Source: Niameybacter massiliensis | Lineage (GTDB): Bacteria; Bacillota; Clostridia; Lachnospirales; Cellulosilyticaceae | DNA: 64,000 bases | Assembly (NCBI RefSeq): GCF_001282685.1 | Contig: NZ_LN875035.1 | Coordinates: 447,001-511,000 of the forward strand | Direction: 5' to 3' | In this document: piece after piece, positions 21,726 through 31,080 of the stretch | Layout of the letters: the number at the start of each line of letters is the position of its first letter | How positions within the stretch are numbered: the first letter of the stretch is position 1 | Translations under genes and position numbers: made by a program | Notes under the pieces: generated by a model | Databases searched by the model: none | Told to the model about the DNA's origin: nothing | The model's input: the letters and a program-made list of their open reading frames with translations, nothing else

Positions 21726-24680
21726 CTATTTATACAATATACTTGATTTAGTAACCTTTATGTCTGAATCACAATAATTTAAATATGTTGCTATTTCTTC
21801 TACATTACTTACTTTAGGCCCAAGTATTACTTCTTCTAAATCTATGTCTTTATTAATTTCTATAAATAAATGAGGCACCCTCCATGTAGAAATTTTATCT
21901 GTTTGCACATTATTACTCCCAAATCTTATAAGTCTTATTTCTTTCTCATATTTATATTGAGCATATTTATACAGAAATCTTACTTGATCTAATATATTGC
22001 ATATTATTTTTCTCATTGTTATATCTCTTACTTTATCTATACCTAAATCATTTAATATAATACAAATTTCTTCAAAGATTTTTTCATCTATATTCATAAA
22101 ATCTTCTTCTATATAACTTACTTTGTATAAACAATTTGTTATTTTATTATTTTCTTTTAGCAAAATATCCTCATCTTCTTTTAAATTCTCTTCTACCCTA
22201 TGATATGTAAGACTGTGTTTTTCCTCATTATCAAAAAAAGTATTCTTAAATAGTAAACAACACCCTTCTCCATTCTCACTATACGTTGTCCACATAGGTA
22301 AATTATCTTCAGACTCTGAAAAACTTGTTATATACGTTTGACTATAGTTATTTAATATTTTTCTTCCATTTTTTGTACTATCTTCATTATACAAAATATC
22401 TATAATATCTTTTATAGACTTATACTGATTATTATTTTTACATAGTAATTCTTTATCTATATGACTTAATATATTTTTAAAGACTTCGCCCTCCATTGGA
22501 TCATTCATATAGACCGAATTGTTTAACCTTAATCGTGGCTTACTTTGTTTATCTAAGTCATTTACTCCTTTATTAGGTTTAATTAAAAAGTTAATCGTAT
22601 TCATCTTAGTATAATGACAAATTTTTGAGTCTTGATTTACTATTTTAATTCTTGATTTTTTCAGTTCACTAACCTTAATAAATAATTTTATAATTTGTAT
22701 GTATGTATTCTCATCCTTTAATGTGTTCTTTAGATATTCTAAGAAAGATCTATTGTCTTTCTCTAACATTAACAAATTTAATTGATCCTTAATATATTCT
22801 TTTGAGTCTATTGGAAACAATTTCATTCTCTCAGTGTAGTAGCCCTTATTATAAGGATTTAATTTAATTGCATTTTCATAATCTGCCAAAGCTTTTTCTA
22901 GATTTTCTAGCCTCCTATATACCTCTGCTCTCTCTTTAAATGCAAGGCTATTTTGGGGATCTAGCTCTATTGCTCTTGTATAATTTTTTAATGCTTCTTC
23001 ATTTTCATCCCATAGACCATATATATATCCTCTGCTATAATATGCATTACTGCTATTAGGCTCTAATTCTACTATTTTATCCGCATCTTCTAATGATTTT
23101 AACTTATCATTTAGTTTATTATATAATATTGCTCTATTACTATAGTATATAGACGTATCAGGTTTTAATTCAATTGCTTTTGTATAATCTGCTAACGCTT
23201 GTTCTAGTCTCTTGGTTATGCTATATAATATTCCTCTACGATTGTAGTACAATGCATTAGTAGGTTTCAATTCAATTGCTTTTGTATAATCTGCTATAGC
23301 CTTTTCTTCTTCCTTAAGATCTCTATATAGTACTCCTCTACGGTTGTAGTACAGTGGATTATCAGGTTTCAATTCAATTGCTTTTGTATAATCCTCTACT
23401 GCCTTCTCTTGTTCATTAAGTTCTCTATATAGCAGCCCTCTACTACTGTAGTACTGTGAATTATTAGGTTTCAATTCAATTGCTTTTGTATAATCCTCTA
23501 CTGCCTTCTCTTGTTCATTAAGTTCTCTATATAGCAGCCCTCTACTACTGTAGTACTGTGGATTATCAGGTTTCAATTCAATTGCTTTTGTATAATCCTC
23601 TACTGCCTTCTCTTGTTCATTGAGTTCTCTATATAGCGCCCCTCTAAACTTATAGTACTGTGCATTACCAGGTCTCAATTCAATTATTTTTGTATAATCT
23701 GCTAATGCCTTCTCTTGTTCATTGAGTTCTTTATATAGGGATCCTCTAAACTTATAGTACAATACATTTTTAGGCTCTAATTCAATTGATTTTGTATAAT
23801 CTGCTAATGCCTTCTCTTGTTCATTGAGTTTTCTATATAGCGCCCCTCTAAGTTTATAGTACAATGCTTTATTAGGATCTAATTCAATTGCTTTTGTATA
23901 ATCTGCTAATGCCTTTTCTTCTTCTTGTGACTCTCTATATATCATTCCTCTAACCTTATAATACAATGCATTAGTCGGATCTAATTCAATTGCCTTTGTA
24001 TAATCCGCTACTGCCTTCTCTACTTGTGACTCTTTATATATTAATCCTCTATAAGCGTAGTACTGTGCATTAGTCGGATCTAATTCAATTGCTTTTGTAT
24101 AATCTGCTAATGCCTTTTCTTCTTGTGACTCTTTATATATTAATCCTCTATAAGCGTAGTACTGTGCATTAGTCGGATCTAATTCAATTGCTTTTGTATA
24201 ATCTGCTAATGCCTTTTCTTCTTCTTGTGACTCTTTATATATTAATCCTCTATAAGCGTAGTAGTGTGTATTAGTCGGATCTAATTCAATTGCTTTTGTA
24301 TAATCTGCTAATGCCTTTTCTAATTTTTCTTCTTCTTGTGACTCTTTATATAGCATTCCTCTATAAGCGTAGTACTGTGTATTAGTCGGATCTAATTCAA
24401 TTGCTTTTGTATAATCTGCTAATGCCTTTTCTAATTTTTCTTCTTGTGACTCTTTATATAGCATTCCTCTATAAGCGTAGTACTGTGCATTAGTCGGATC
24501 TAATTCAATTGCTTTTGTATAATCTACTAACGCCTTTTCTTCTTCTTCCAACTCTCTATATAGTCTAGCTCTACTATTATATGCGCTGGCATCCTTTCTA
24601 TCTAACTCTATTTTTCTTGTATAAATTTCTATCTCTCTCTTAATACTATCAGTAGTTTCTTCCTGCATTTGTGCTTTCAT
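21726..24680 (-). CDS. Giant TPR protein with DUF2971-like C-terminus
   Basis: A 984-residue protein. Residues ~16-630 are about 18 tetratricopeptide repeats of the form ALADYTKAIELDPTN-YYAYRG-YKES. The C-terminal ~300 residues (CHYTKMNTINFLI, SVYMNDPMEGEVF, SFSESEDNLPMWTTYS, GEGCCLLF, YKYEKEIRLIRF, LGPKVSN) match the DUF2971 pattern, whose proteins often sit in defence islands; their biochemistry is unknown to me. Units 2-7 are nearly identical in DNA and some are 33, 36 or 37 rather than 34 residues. Probably a sensor-effector protein in lysogens. Confidence 0.75.
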   Translation of the reverse strand: MKAQMQEETTDSIKREIEIYTRKIELDRKDASAYNSRARLYRELEEEEKALVDYTKAIELDPTNAQYYAYRGMLYKESQEEKLEKALADYTKAIELDPTNTQYYAYRGMLYKESQEEEKLEKALADYTKAIELDPTNTHYYAYRGLIYKESQEEEKALADYTKAIELDPTNAQYYAYRGLIYKESQEEKALADYTKAIELDPTNAQYYAYRGLIYKESQVEKAVADYTKAIELDPTNALYYKVRGMIYRESQEEEKALADYTKAIELDPNKALYYKLRGALYRKLNEQEKALADYTKSIELEPKNVLYYKFRGSLYKELNEQEKALADYTKIIELRPGNAQYYKFRGALYRELNEQEKAVEDYTKAIELKPDNPQYYSSRGLLYRELNEQEKAVEDYTKAIELKPNNSQYYSSRGLLYRELNEQEKAVEDYTKAIELKPDNPLYYNRRGVLYRDLKEEEKAIADYTKAIELKPTNALYYNRRGILYSITKRLEQALADYTKAIELKPDTSIYYSNRAILYNKLNDKLKSLEDADKIVELEPNSSNAYYSRGYIYGLWDENEEALKNYTRAIELDPQNSLAFKERAEVYRRLENLEKALADYENAIKLNPYNKGYYTERMKLFPIDSKEYIKDQLNLLMLEKDNRSFLEYLKNTLKDENTYIQIIKLFIKVSELKKSRIKIVNQDSKICHYTKMNTINFLIKPNKGVNDLDKQSKPRLRLNNSVYMNDPMEGEVFKNILSHIDKELLCKNNNQYKSIKDIIDILYNEDSTKNGRKILNNYSQTYITSFSESEDNLPMWTTYSENGEGCCLLFKNTFFDNEEKHSLTYHRVEENLKEDEDILLKENNKITNCLYKVSYIEEDFMNIDEKIFEEICIILNDLGIDKVRDITMRKIICNILDQVRFLYKYAQYKYEKEIRLIRFGSNNVQTDKISTWRVPHLFIEINKDIDLEEVILGPKVSNVEEIATYLNYCDSDIKVTKSSILYK
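23913..24533. repeat. Near-identical tandem TPR-coding repeats
   Basis: Six consecutive units of 99-111 bp coding for TPR units 2-7 are almost identical and differ mainly by whole-codon changes in the Glu/Lys linker. This is a likely site of copy-number change by recombination or slippage. Confidence 0.8.
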
Positions 24681-24853
24681 CCTAAATCCTCTTTATTATT
24701 TTATTATCAATAATATTATATATATAATTACACGATAGTTCAAGATTTAACAATATCTCTTCCAAGTATCTATGATTATTTAGATAATATATTTACAACA
24801 ATCATTGTATACACCTTTATATGTATAAGAATATCTATTGGCTAGTATATTTT

Positions 24854-26086
24854 CTATCTTATGCCATTTTTTAATTGTTGTATTTTTCTTGCACAGTTAA
24901 TTATCAATTTAGGTACATTATTAGGTTTTATTTTATCTTTATCTTTCCATACGCTTAATGTATTTACTACACCTTCTTGATTTAGTACTTTAAGTGCTTC
25001 TTGATATTCATCTTTAGCTTGAACTTTAGTCTCTTCAACTTCTTTCATCATTCTAAGCAAATCATGTCCATATGTAGCACTTGGACACCAGTTGCCACCT
25101 AATGCTTCTACTGTTGGCGCTTCACCTTTAAGATAACTAAAGTGCCTTGGATCAAGTGTGTTTGACTTAGGATATCCATTAACACCCGCATAAAGTGCTA
25201 GATGATCTATATGTGCCTTAATACCATCTTCCCATGTATCAAAACGTTTGTGTGCTTCTGCAATGGTGCAATCATCTTTACCTGATGCAGTTTCTTTTAA
25301 TCCACATGGATTTCTGTAGGTTTCATCTAACACGCCTCCAAACTTACCATAGCCTGTTTCCTTGGTATACTGAACAATAGCTACTACTGGATTAATGCCT
25401 ACTTTAAGACATTCTTTAAAGTAAATAGATAGATTATCAATAAAAATCTGTTTTGGCTTCTTAACAATTGCCCACTCTTGACACTGTTCTAATGTTGCTG
25501 TAGCTGGACCAATAATAGGTGTGCCTCCTACGTTGCTAGTGCCTAACACTTTTAAGATTCCTTCTCCTATACCTCTACCCATTAACTTACGTTCTTCAGA
25601 TGTATCAATAATTTCAACATCCTTTGAATCAATAAAAGCACACTCCACAATAACAGCTGGCATACTTGTTTGCCTAATCACTCCAAAATAATCATGTCCC
25701 GCATCATTTACTTTTGTATATATTTCTTTAGGACGCTTATTTTGGCCAGTAACTTGATTAATTGAGTCAACTATCTCTTGTGCCATCTTTAAACTTGTAC
25801 CACCAGTTACACTATAAATAACTTCTACGCCATCACCCCCTCCTGCATTGGTATGTATAGAGATAAAAAGAGCTGCTTTATGCTTGTTAGCAAATGCAAC
25901 TCTTTCATTAATACTTACAGTTTTATCTGTGTCTCTAGTTTGCAATACTTGAATTCCTTTAGACTCTAGATACTCTTTGCAAAACTTGCTAATACTAGAT
26001 ACTAAATCTTTTTCTTTTAGTCCGTTAGCACATGCTCCTGGATCAGAACCTCCATGCCCTGGGTCTAATACAACTAATCTACTCAT
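24854..26086 (-). CDS. Bifunctional endolysin: amidase plus glucosaminidase
   Basis: A 410-residue lysin. Residues 1-185 are an Amidase_3 zinc N-acetylmuramoyl-L-alanine amidase with ligands H11, E25, H78 and catalytic E148. Residues ~205-350 look like a glucosaminidase domain (VAIVQYTKETGYGKFGG, NPCGLKETASG, FDTWEDGIKAHIDHLALYAG). The C-terminal ~50 residues resemble a small cell-wall-binding or linker repeat. It has no signal peptide, so it needs the holin encoded just upstream, with which it overlaps by eight bases. It cuts both peptide and glycan bonds of peptidoglycan at lysis. Confidence 0.9.
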   Translation of the reverse strand: MSRLVVLDPGHGGSDPGACANGLKEKDLVSSISKFCKEYLESKGIQVLQTRDTDKTVSINERVAFANKHKAALFISIHTNAGGGDGVEVIYSVTGGTSLKMAQEIVDSINQVTGQNKRPKEIYTKVNDAGHDYFGVIRQTSMPAVIVECAFIDSKDVEIIDTSEERKLMGRGIGEGILKVLGTSNVGGTPIIGPATATLEQCQEWAIVKKPKQIFIDNLSIYFKECLKVGINPVVAIVQYTKETGYGKFGGVLDETYRNPCGLKETASGKDDCTIAEAHKRFDTWEDGIKAHIDHLALYAGVNGYPKSNTLDPRHFSYLKGEAPTVEALGGNWCPSATYGHDLLRMMKEVEETKVQAKDEYQEALKVLNQEGVVNTLSVWKDKDKIKPNNVPKLIINCARKIQQLKNGIR

Positions 26087-26555
26087 CCATCTTACCTCCT
26101 ATAATAGTTTCTCCCATTGAATCCACTTTGTCTTTTGCCACATTTAGTGCTTTCGTTATAAAAGGTGGCAAATCCATACCAGCATGTTGTAAATTCTCTA
26201 AGTTACTTATAAACTCTCTTACAAATATCCATGCTAGAGTTAATGCTGTAAATATAATTTTTGTGGCTACAACTATTCCTAATGTATTGGCTATCTGAAT
26301 TAGTCCATAATCAAGCAGTAATGATAGTACGATAAGCATTCCCATACCTATCTTTCTATAGATACCCTTGATTACAAGCTTACTCTCTACCTTTTCATCC
26401 TCTCTAGCACCTGCTGCATAAGCACGTGTGAACAGATCAGCAACCATTAATAAAATTACTCCATATAATAGAGGTGTAAAAATCCCAAAATAATTTGCGA
26501 TGCATAAATTAATTGTTGTAAATATAGCAATTACTACTGATTTGATATCTTCCAT
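26079..26555 (-). CDS. Phage holin (Cph1/toxin-secretion type)
   Basis: A 158-residue membrane protein with three to four hydrophobic segments (about 8-25, 28-45, 72-90, 92-112) and MVADLFTRAYAAGAREDEKVESKLVIKGIYRK, the conserved cytosolic loop of the phage_holin_4 family. It makes the membrane lesion that releases the endolysin. AAGGAGG precedes the ATG; it ends inside the start of the endolysin gene. Confidence 0.88.
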   Translation of the reverse strand: MEDIKSVVIAIFTTINLCIANYFGIFTPLLYGVILLMVADLFTRAYAAGAREDEKVESKLVIKGIYRKIGMGMLIVLSLLLDYGLIQIANTLGIVVATKIIFTALTLAWIFVREFISNLENLQHAGMDLPPFITKALNVAKDKVDSMGETIIGGKMDE

Positions 26556-26590
26556 ATTTCCTCCTTAGTACAATACTCTATTTTTAAAAA

Positions 26591-26633
26591 AGGCATAAAA
26601 AATAATGCTATCTCTAGTGCCTTTTCTATGCCT
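26591..26633 (-). terminator. Possible weak terminator before the holin
   Basis: On the minus strand AGGCATA and TATGCCT pair around a ~29-base loop and are followed by TTTTT, between the tail-fibre genes and the holin. It may attenuate tail transcription into lysis genes. Confidence 0.35.
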
Positions 26634-26657
26634 TATTTACTTTCTAAAATCATTCTT

Positions 26658-26879
26658 TTATTTACTTATTGCTGATACTTCTTCCAAAGTTAGTGAAAAT
26701 TGCTGCTGTGTATATCCAAGCGTTTCTGCTGCTTCATCTGCATCAATCCATCCCATAGCTAAAAATAAAGCTGTTAGTTCTTGCATACCTTGTAAATTTT
26801 GTGTGCCTTGATCTGTTGCTGCTACTGCAATTCTTACAAAAATATTTTTTTCCACCATTCCGTTTAATTTCTCACTCAT
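26658..26879 (-). CDS. Small tail-region protein
   Basis: A 73-residue helical protein (FVRIAVAATDQGTQNL, LTALFLAMGWIDADEAAETLGY). Its start overlaps the previous gene's stop by one base. It lies where XkdX-like proteins are found, but I do not recognise the sequence. Confidence 0.5.
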   Translation of the reverse strand: MSEKLNGMVEKNIFVRIAVAATDQGTQNLQGMQELTALFLAMGWIDADEAAETLGYTQQQFSLTLEEVSAISK

Positions 26880-27220
26880 TATTTCATTCCTCCGTTTAAT
26901 AAAGTATTTTTTGCTGTTTGTGTTGCTAACATTCCTATTGCTTCTTCAATTTGTGTTAATCTTACTTCTGTCTTATCAGGTGCTATATTTGTTTTATTAG
27001 CTTCTTTCCATGTTTGAATTTCTTCAGGCGTTGCACCTTCTTCCCATGATCCATCAACTAGTTTAGGCTTAACATATCCAACTGTTAATGGCACTGTTGT
27101 ATATGGCACGTTTACTGGCAATGGCAATTCATTTCCGTGATTATCAAATTGTCTTTCAACTAATCTTGATTCATCTTCATAAAATCCATTTGCATCTATT
27201 ATCCATATTTGTTGCATCAT
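26879..27220 (-). CDS. Tail fibre accessory protein (XkdW-like position)
   Basis: A 113-residue protein with an aromatic beta-rich N-terminal half (IWIIDANGFYEDESRLV, LPVNVPYTTVPLTVG) and a C-terminal coiled-coil-like region (TEVRLTQIEEAIGMLA). This pattern is common in small proteins encoded after the receptor-binding fibre, which help fibre folding or attachment. Its ATG overlaps the fibre gene stop. Confidence 0.5.
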   Translation of the reverse strand: MMQQIWIIDANGFYEDESRLVERQFDNHGNELPLPVNVPYTTVPLTVGYVKPKLVDGSWEEGATPEEIQTWKEANKTNIAPDKTEVRLTQIEEAIGMLATQTAKNTLLNGGMK

Positions 27221-28185
27221 AGAATCACCCTCATATAAATATTTTTCACATTATTATTTGTTGTACATATTTCTATTTGTCCATTGCTTCTTATAAAACC
27301 ATGCACATTTGATGTTGCATCACCTCCAACATCTACACCAGTACATGTCATTGCTAATATGGGATGTTTTGGTACTATTGTAGATATAGCAACAATAGTA
27401 TTTTTGCCTGTTGCAAATGTTGAACCATCTGTTTTTGATACTCTAAAACTAATATAGGCCGCTGTATTTGTTGTATAACAATCCTGAAAATCAACTGTTA
27501 TACCCGTATTAGGTGTTACATTGAATTGTGTCTTTGAAGTTGCTGCAAGCTCTTTCCACCCACTAAAACTATTATTCCAACAATCACCAACATAAATTTT
27601 ATTACTTGGATTATAGCTACTTAGAGTTGCTTTCCAGTCTGCACCTACAGGGGATCTTTCAAAAGTAGCAATATAAAACTTATTTGCTTCAGGTTGTCCA
27701 GTACAATTTTGATGTATATAATAAATACCTGGTAAAGTTGCATGATTTTTAAAGAAATCTATAACATTTTGATTCTCTATATTAAATCTTTTTGTCATTG
27801 TAAAATCTGTTGTTGCAATTTCTTTCCATGCTGTCCATTGCCCGTCTTTTAAAACTCTCTCTTTTACTTGGCCTATATTGCCGCCATAAACACATTTTGC
27901 TCTATGAAAAACAATGCCACTTTGTATAGGATTAACCTCTAAATACCAAACCCCTCCACCAGGTGAATTTGTACCCCCTCCAATACGATAACGTTGAAAA
28001 TCAATCAATGTATTATAGTCTGGATTATCTAACCATTTAGCAAATTGAATTCCTATTTTATCAAATAAACCATTGATTTGTTCTTCTACTGTTTTACCAT
28101 CCGGGCCGAATACAACGTCACTCGATGTATGAGGATATAATTCATCCCCATTATCTGCTTGAAATGCTCCCTTTAATCTTGCCAT
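27217..28185 (-). CDS. Tail fibre / receptor-binding protein
   Basis: A 322-residue protein. The N-terminus (MARLKGAFQADNGDELYPHTSSDVVFGPDGKTVEEQI) is the attachment module seen on many clostridial phage fibres. The middle resembles a pyocin-knob-like repeat (YYIHQNCTGQP; WKEIATTDF, WKELAATSK). The C-terminal ~100 residues are beta-rich and likely bind the host surface. It is the variable end of the tail module. Confidence 0.7.
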   Translation of the reverse strand: MARLKGAFQADNGDELYPHTSSDVVFGPDGKTVEEQINGLFDKIGIQFAKWLDNPDYNTLIDFQRYRIGGGTNSPGGGVWYLEVNPIQSGIVFHRAKCVYGGNIGQVKERVLKDGQWTAWKEIATTDFTMTKRFNIENQNVIDFFKNHATLPGIYYIHQNCTGQPEANKFYIATFERSPVGADWKATLSSYNPSNKIYVGDCWNNSFSGWKELAATSKTQFNVTPNTGITVDFQDCYTTNTAAYISFRVSKTDGSTFATGKNTIVAISTIVPKHPILAMTCTGVDVGGDATSNVHGFIRSNGQIEICTTNNNVKNIYMRVIL

Positions 28186-28196
28186 CCTTTCGCCTC

Positions 28197-28787
28197 CTAT
28201 CCCATTACCTTAAAGAATATTTTTCTAGATACTGCATTTGTTGTACTCGTTCCTACTTTTATTGAATCTCCTGGATCTCCTTTTTCGCCTTTAGCACCTG
28301 TTGCCCCTGGGTCTCCTTTTGGTCCTTGTGCGCCTGTTGCCCCCGGATCTCCTTTTGGTCCTTGTGCGCCCTGTGCTCCAGTTGTTCCTCTAAAGTTTCC
28401 TCTTTTAGTCCAAGTTGTAGATGCTGTTTTTTCAAATACATCTCCATTAGATGTATTCAGTGCCCAATCTCCTACTACACCTAATGATGTAGCTGGTGTA
28501 CCAGTAACATTATGCATTTTAGATCCTGTAACTCCAGCTGGACCTTGTGCTCCTGTTTCTCCTCTTGGACCTTGTGGGCCTGCTGCACCTGTAGGGCCTT
28601 GTGGACCTATTGCTCCCGTTGTCCCCTTAGGACCCGTTAATTTACCTGCATTTAACTTTTGCTGAAAAGTTTCTCCATCTGAAAAAGTTACACAATCTGC
28701 TGACGTTAATACATCTACTCCTTCAATAACTTCGCCAGTACTTTCATCTATCAATTGTACCCTTACTTTTTTTAATACTTCTGCCAT
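28197..28787 (-). CDS. Collagen-like tail fibre protein
   Basis: A 196-residue protein with two Gly-X-Y blocks: about residues 50-88 (TGPKGTTGAIGPQGPTGAAG onward) and 134-175 (GAQGPKGDPGATG repeats), separated by a globular stretch, and flanked by a beta N-terminus. Such blocks form trimeric collagen-like rods that extend phage fibres. The second block's near-identical DNA repeats make its length prone to change. Confidence 0.8.
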   Translation of the reverse strand: MAEVLKKVRVQLIDESTGEVIEGVDVLTSADCVTFSDGETFQQKLNAGKLTGPKGTTGAIGPQGPTGAAGPQGPRGETGAQGPAGVTGSKMHNVTGTPATSLGVVGDWALNTSNGDVFEKTASTTWTKRGNFRGTTGAQGAQGPKGDPGATGAQGPKGDPGATGAKGEKGDPGDSIKVGTSTTNAVSRKIFFKVMG

Positions 28788-28801
28788 TTAAAGTTCACTC
28801 C

Positions 28802-29095
28802 TTATTCTTTTATTTCAATCCCCATATTAGGGCTTACTTTTATAATGCCATTACTACTTCCACCACTCTGCCTACTTGTAACTTTAAAATACATCTTCCC
28901 CTTTACTCTATCCTGAACAGGAATATCCGAACCTTCTGGTATAACATATGGACTAGATAAATTCTTGATTTGGTTAGCTTGATTATGAAGTGTATCATCT
29001 GCTTTTTTCATATTTCTATTATGCACTTCTATATCATAGAAATCATCTTCTAGTGGTGTCTCAAAATCATAATACTGTGTACGTTCTATACTCAT
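28802..29095 (-). CDS. Small tail protein
   Basis: A 97-residue protein with a coiled-coil segment (HNRNMKKADDTLHNQANQIKN) between short beta regions. It overlaps the upstream baseplate gene by four bases. It probably joins baseplate and fibres; no named family. Confidence 0.5.
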   Translation of the reverse strand: MSIERTQYYDFETPLEDDFYDIEVHNRNMKKADDTLHNQANQIKNLSSPYVIPEGSDIPVQDRVKGKMYFKVTSRQSGGSSNGIIKVSPNMGIEIKE

Positions 29096-29625
29096 TTAAG
29101 CACCTCCTCTCTCATTTCCCTATGTCTCATTTCTTTAAGCTGCCTATGTGTATATCGTTTTAACTTCTTATGCTGATTGTATCTAAGTTCTACAGTAATG
29201 AGTAAATTGGCCGGAGCCATTTTCCTTAATAGATTCCTAGCTTCATCTTCCATCCTTTTTACTGTGAGCTCTACTCTAACAAACATCGTATACTCATTAG
29301 AGTTAAGTTGTACACTAAACCCATCCTCACCACAAAGTTGTGTTAGACGTTCTATCATACTTCTATATGTATAAGGTAATCCGTCTCCCCACTTACTAAG
29401 CACTCTAAATCGTCTACTTTCTAGCGTATCATCTGCAAATGGTATAAGGTTAAGTATCTTTTCCCTACGTGCAATCCCTTCTTCTGTAGCTGTTTGTATA
29501 AACTGGTCATTAATAATATTACTCAGTTCATCATTTACCTTTTTTATTTCTCCATCTTCAACGACACCTATTGATTCAAATTCTTTTATATTTTGTATAG
29601 CTTCAATCCAATAGTCTTTTATCAT
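29092..29625 (-). CDS. Baseplate protein, YmfQ/XkdU (DUF2313) type
   Basis: A 177-residue protein with the pattern of YmfQ-like proteins, the gpI equivalent of P2: a helical N-terminal half with ESRRFRVLSKWGDGLPYTYRSMIERL, then a beta-rich half with RKMAPANLLITVELRYNQ. It follows the baseplate J-like gene as in PBSX. Starts in the four-base overlap ATGA. Confidence 0.8.
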   Translation of the reverse strand: MIKDYWIEAIQNIKEFESIGVVEDGEIKKVNDELSNIINDQFIQTATEEGIARREKILNLIPFADDTLESRRFRVLSKWGDGLPYTYRSMIERLTQLCGEDGFSVQLNSNEYTMFVRVELTVKRMEDEARNLLRKMAPANLLITVELRYNQHKKLKRYTHRQLKEMRHREMREEVLK

Positions 29626-30680
29626 ACTTTTGTCACCGTCCCCAACTTTGGTATACTGTTAGGTTGTAAGATTAGGTTATTTAATGAACTGTTTATCTTA
29701 GTAAACTGAACATCTAATACACCAGTAACCTGAAGGATACGTGTTTCTATATGCGCGATTCTTACTACTATGTTTTCTGCATTCTCCCATGTACTAGATA
29801 ACTGAGTTAGATATTCATCTATAGCCTTATCTATATACGGCTTTACATCTTCCCAAGTATGGATATCTAGAAGAGTAATATTACTTTCAACATTTACAAC
29901 CATTTCATCTACTGCCTGAACAGTTACAACATGCCCTATAGGTGCTATCCCTACCCCTTTGCCTTGATTTTGTGTAGGATCTATCAGTGTTTGCACCTGG
30001 TTAATTAATTCATTGTTAGGCTTCTTGTATTCTGAGTTAATAACTACTAACTTAACAGTTCCACCACCATTCCAAGTAGGGTAAACCTTTGTGCCACCTA
30101 TGCCTTTAACCTGATTTGTTCTTTGCTTGTAATCAGCAATATTTCCACCAAACGCTTCATTCTCTATGCTGCTAAAATATCTCTTACGTAATGCTTCATC
30201 ATCTTCTATATCTTCTCCTGGTATGATTATGTCTAATAGCATCGCACTTGTTAATCCATCTATATTGTCTAGTGGAATCAACGATCCTGAATAGATGTTT
30301 CCAACTTTTCCAAGCTGCTCACATTTTAATTCATATTCAAAGCCTACTATTTGTTTAATTACTTGATACGTAGTATCTTCAAAAGCAAATCTGCTACCTA
30401 TAGGAATTTCTATATTGAATTTCCCTTTTCTAATAGCATTTGTTGCCTGTTCCCTGTACACACCACGTTCACTACACCTTTTTGTAAGGAAATCACCTGT
30501 ACTAGTATCTGCATAGGTTAACTCAAGAACATTTTTAAGTTCCATATACACTTGAACTAGCTCAAAACAGGCAGGTGCTATTGCATCATAAATCAATGTG
30601 CCTTCACCTTTGTAAATTTCATCAGGTACTTTACTCAAACATCTATTAAGCAATTCTTCATACGTTGGTACGTTTATCAT
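29622..30680 (-). CDS. Baseplate J-like protein (XkdT type)
   Basis: The ATG at 30680 lies eight bases after GGGAGGTG, giving 352 residues. It has the Baseplate_J layout: an N-terminal helical wedge (LTYADTSTGDFLTKRCSERGVYR), the beta region with PIPIGSRF-like IEIPIGSRFAFED, and DDEALRKRYFSSIENEAFGGNIADYK. This wedge protein forms the baseplate ring of contractile tails. Confidence 0.88.
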   Translation of the reverse strand: MINVPTYEELLNRCLSKVPDEIYKGEGTLIYDAIAPACFELVQVYMELKNVLELTYADTSTGDFLTKRCSERGVYREQATNAIRKGKFNIEIPIGSRFAFEDTTYQVIKQIVGFEYELKCEQLGKVGNIYSGSLIPLDNIDGLTSAMLLDIIIPGEDIEDDEALRKRYFSSIENEAFGGNIADYKQRTNQVKGIGGTKVYPTWNGGGTVKLVVINSEYKKPNNELINQVQTLIDPTQNQGKGVGIAPIGHVVTVQAVDEMVVNVESNITLLDIHTWEDVKPYIDKAIDEYLTQLSSTWENAENIVVRIAHIETRILQVTGVLDVQFTKINSSLNNLILQPNSIPKLGTVTKV

Positions 30681-31080
30681 GTATATGCACCTCCCCAAAC
30701 TCTGTAACAACTGTAAAATCACATGTTAGTAATGTCTTTTCAAATGTTACATGAAAATTATTAATTTCTTTGATGTACTCATTAACTAACAAGGCTTCTT
30801 TGATATATCGTTCTACTTCACTTTCGATAAACTCTCTATCAAAATTCTTGCTAATTAATTCCTCTAGCTCTACGCCATGATCCCAAGTATAAATAAGATA
30901 TTTATATCTTTCTGTCATGAGCGCTTTATAAATCCACACTTTAATTGCTTCTTTACCTTTTACTGTTCTGCCTGTTAACTTGCCTGTTTCAAAGTCAATG
31001 CCGTATTCAATAGGTATTCTCTTTTCATCTAAAATTGCCTCTTGCGGTTCCTGTTGATTTATGAAAGGGAATAAACTCAT
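30658..31080 (-). CDS. Baseplate protein, XkdS (DUF2634) type
   Basis: From the ATG at 31080 (ATGA overlap with the previous gene) it has 140 residues. The segment EYGIDFETGKLTGRTVKGKEAIKVWIYKALMTERYKYLIYTWDHGVELEELI is the DUF2634 signature in pieces, related to gp25-like lysozyme-fold baseplate proteins. It lies between XkdR- and XkdT-like genes, as in PBSX. Confidence 0.82.
   Translation of the reverse strand: MSLFPFINQQEPQEAILDEKRIPIEYGIDFETGKLTGRTVKGKEAIKVWIYKALMTERYKYLIYTWDHGVELEELISKNFDREFIESEVERYIKEALLVNEYIKEINNFHVTFEKTLLTCDFTVVTEFGEVHIHDKRTNV

Noticed and set aside
23913-24533. Regular ~100-bp repeats that might be taken for a CRISPR-like or satellite array
   Set aside because: They are in frame, code for TPR units, and have no unique spacers. 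No CRISPR array or cas gene was seen anywhere.
28259-28447. Open frame overlapping the collagen-like gene
   Set aside because: It is the alternate-frame reading of Gly-X-Y repeats and has no ribosome site.
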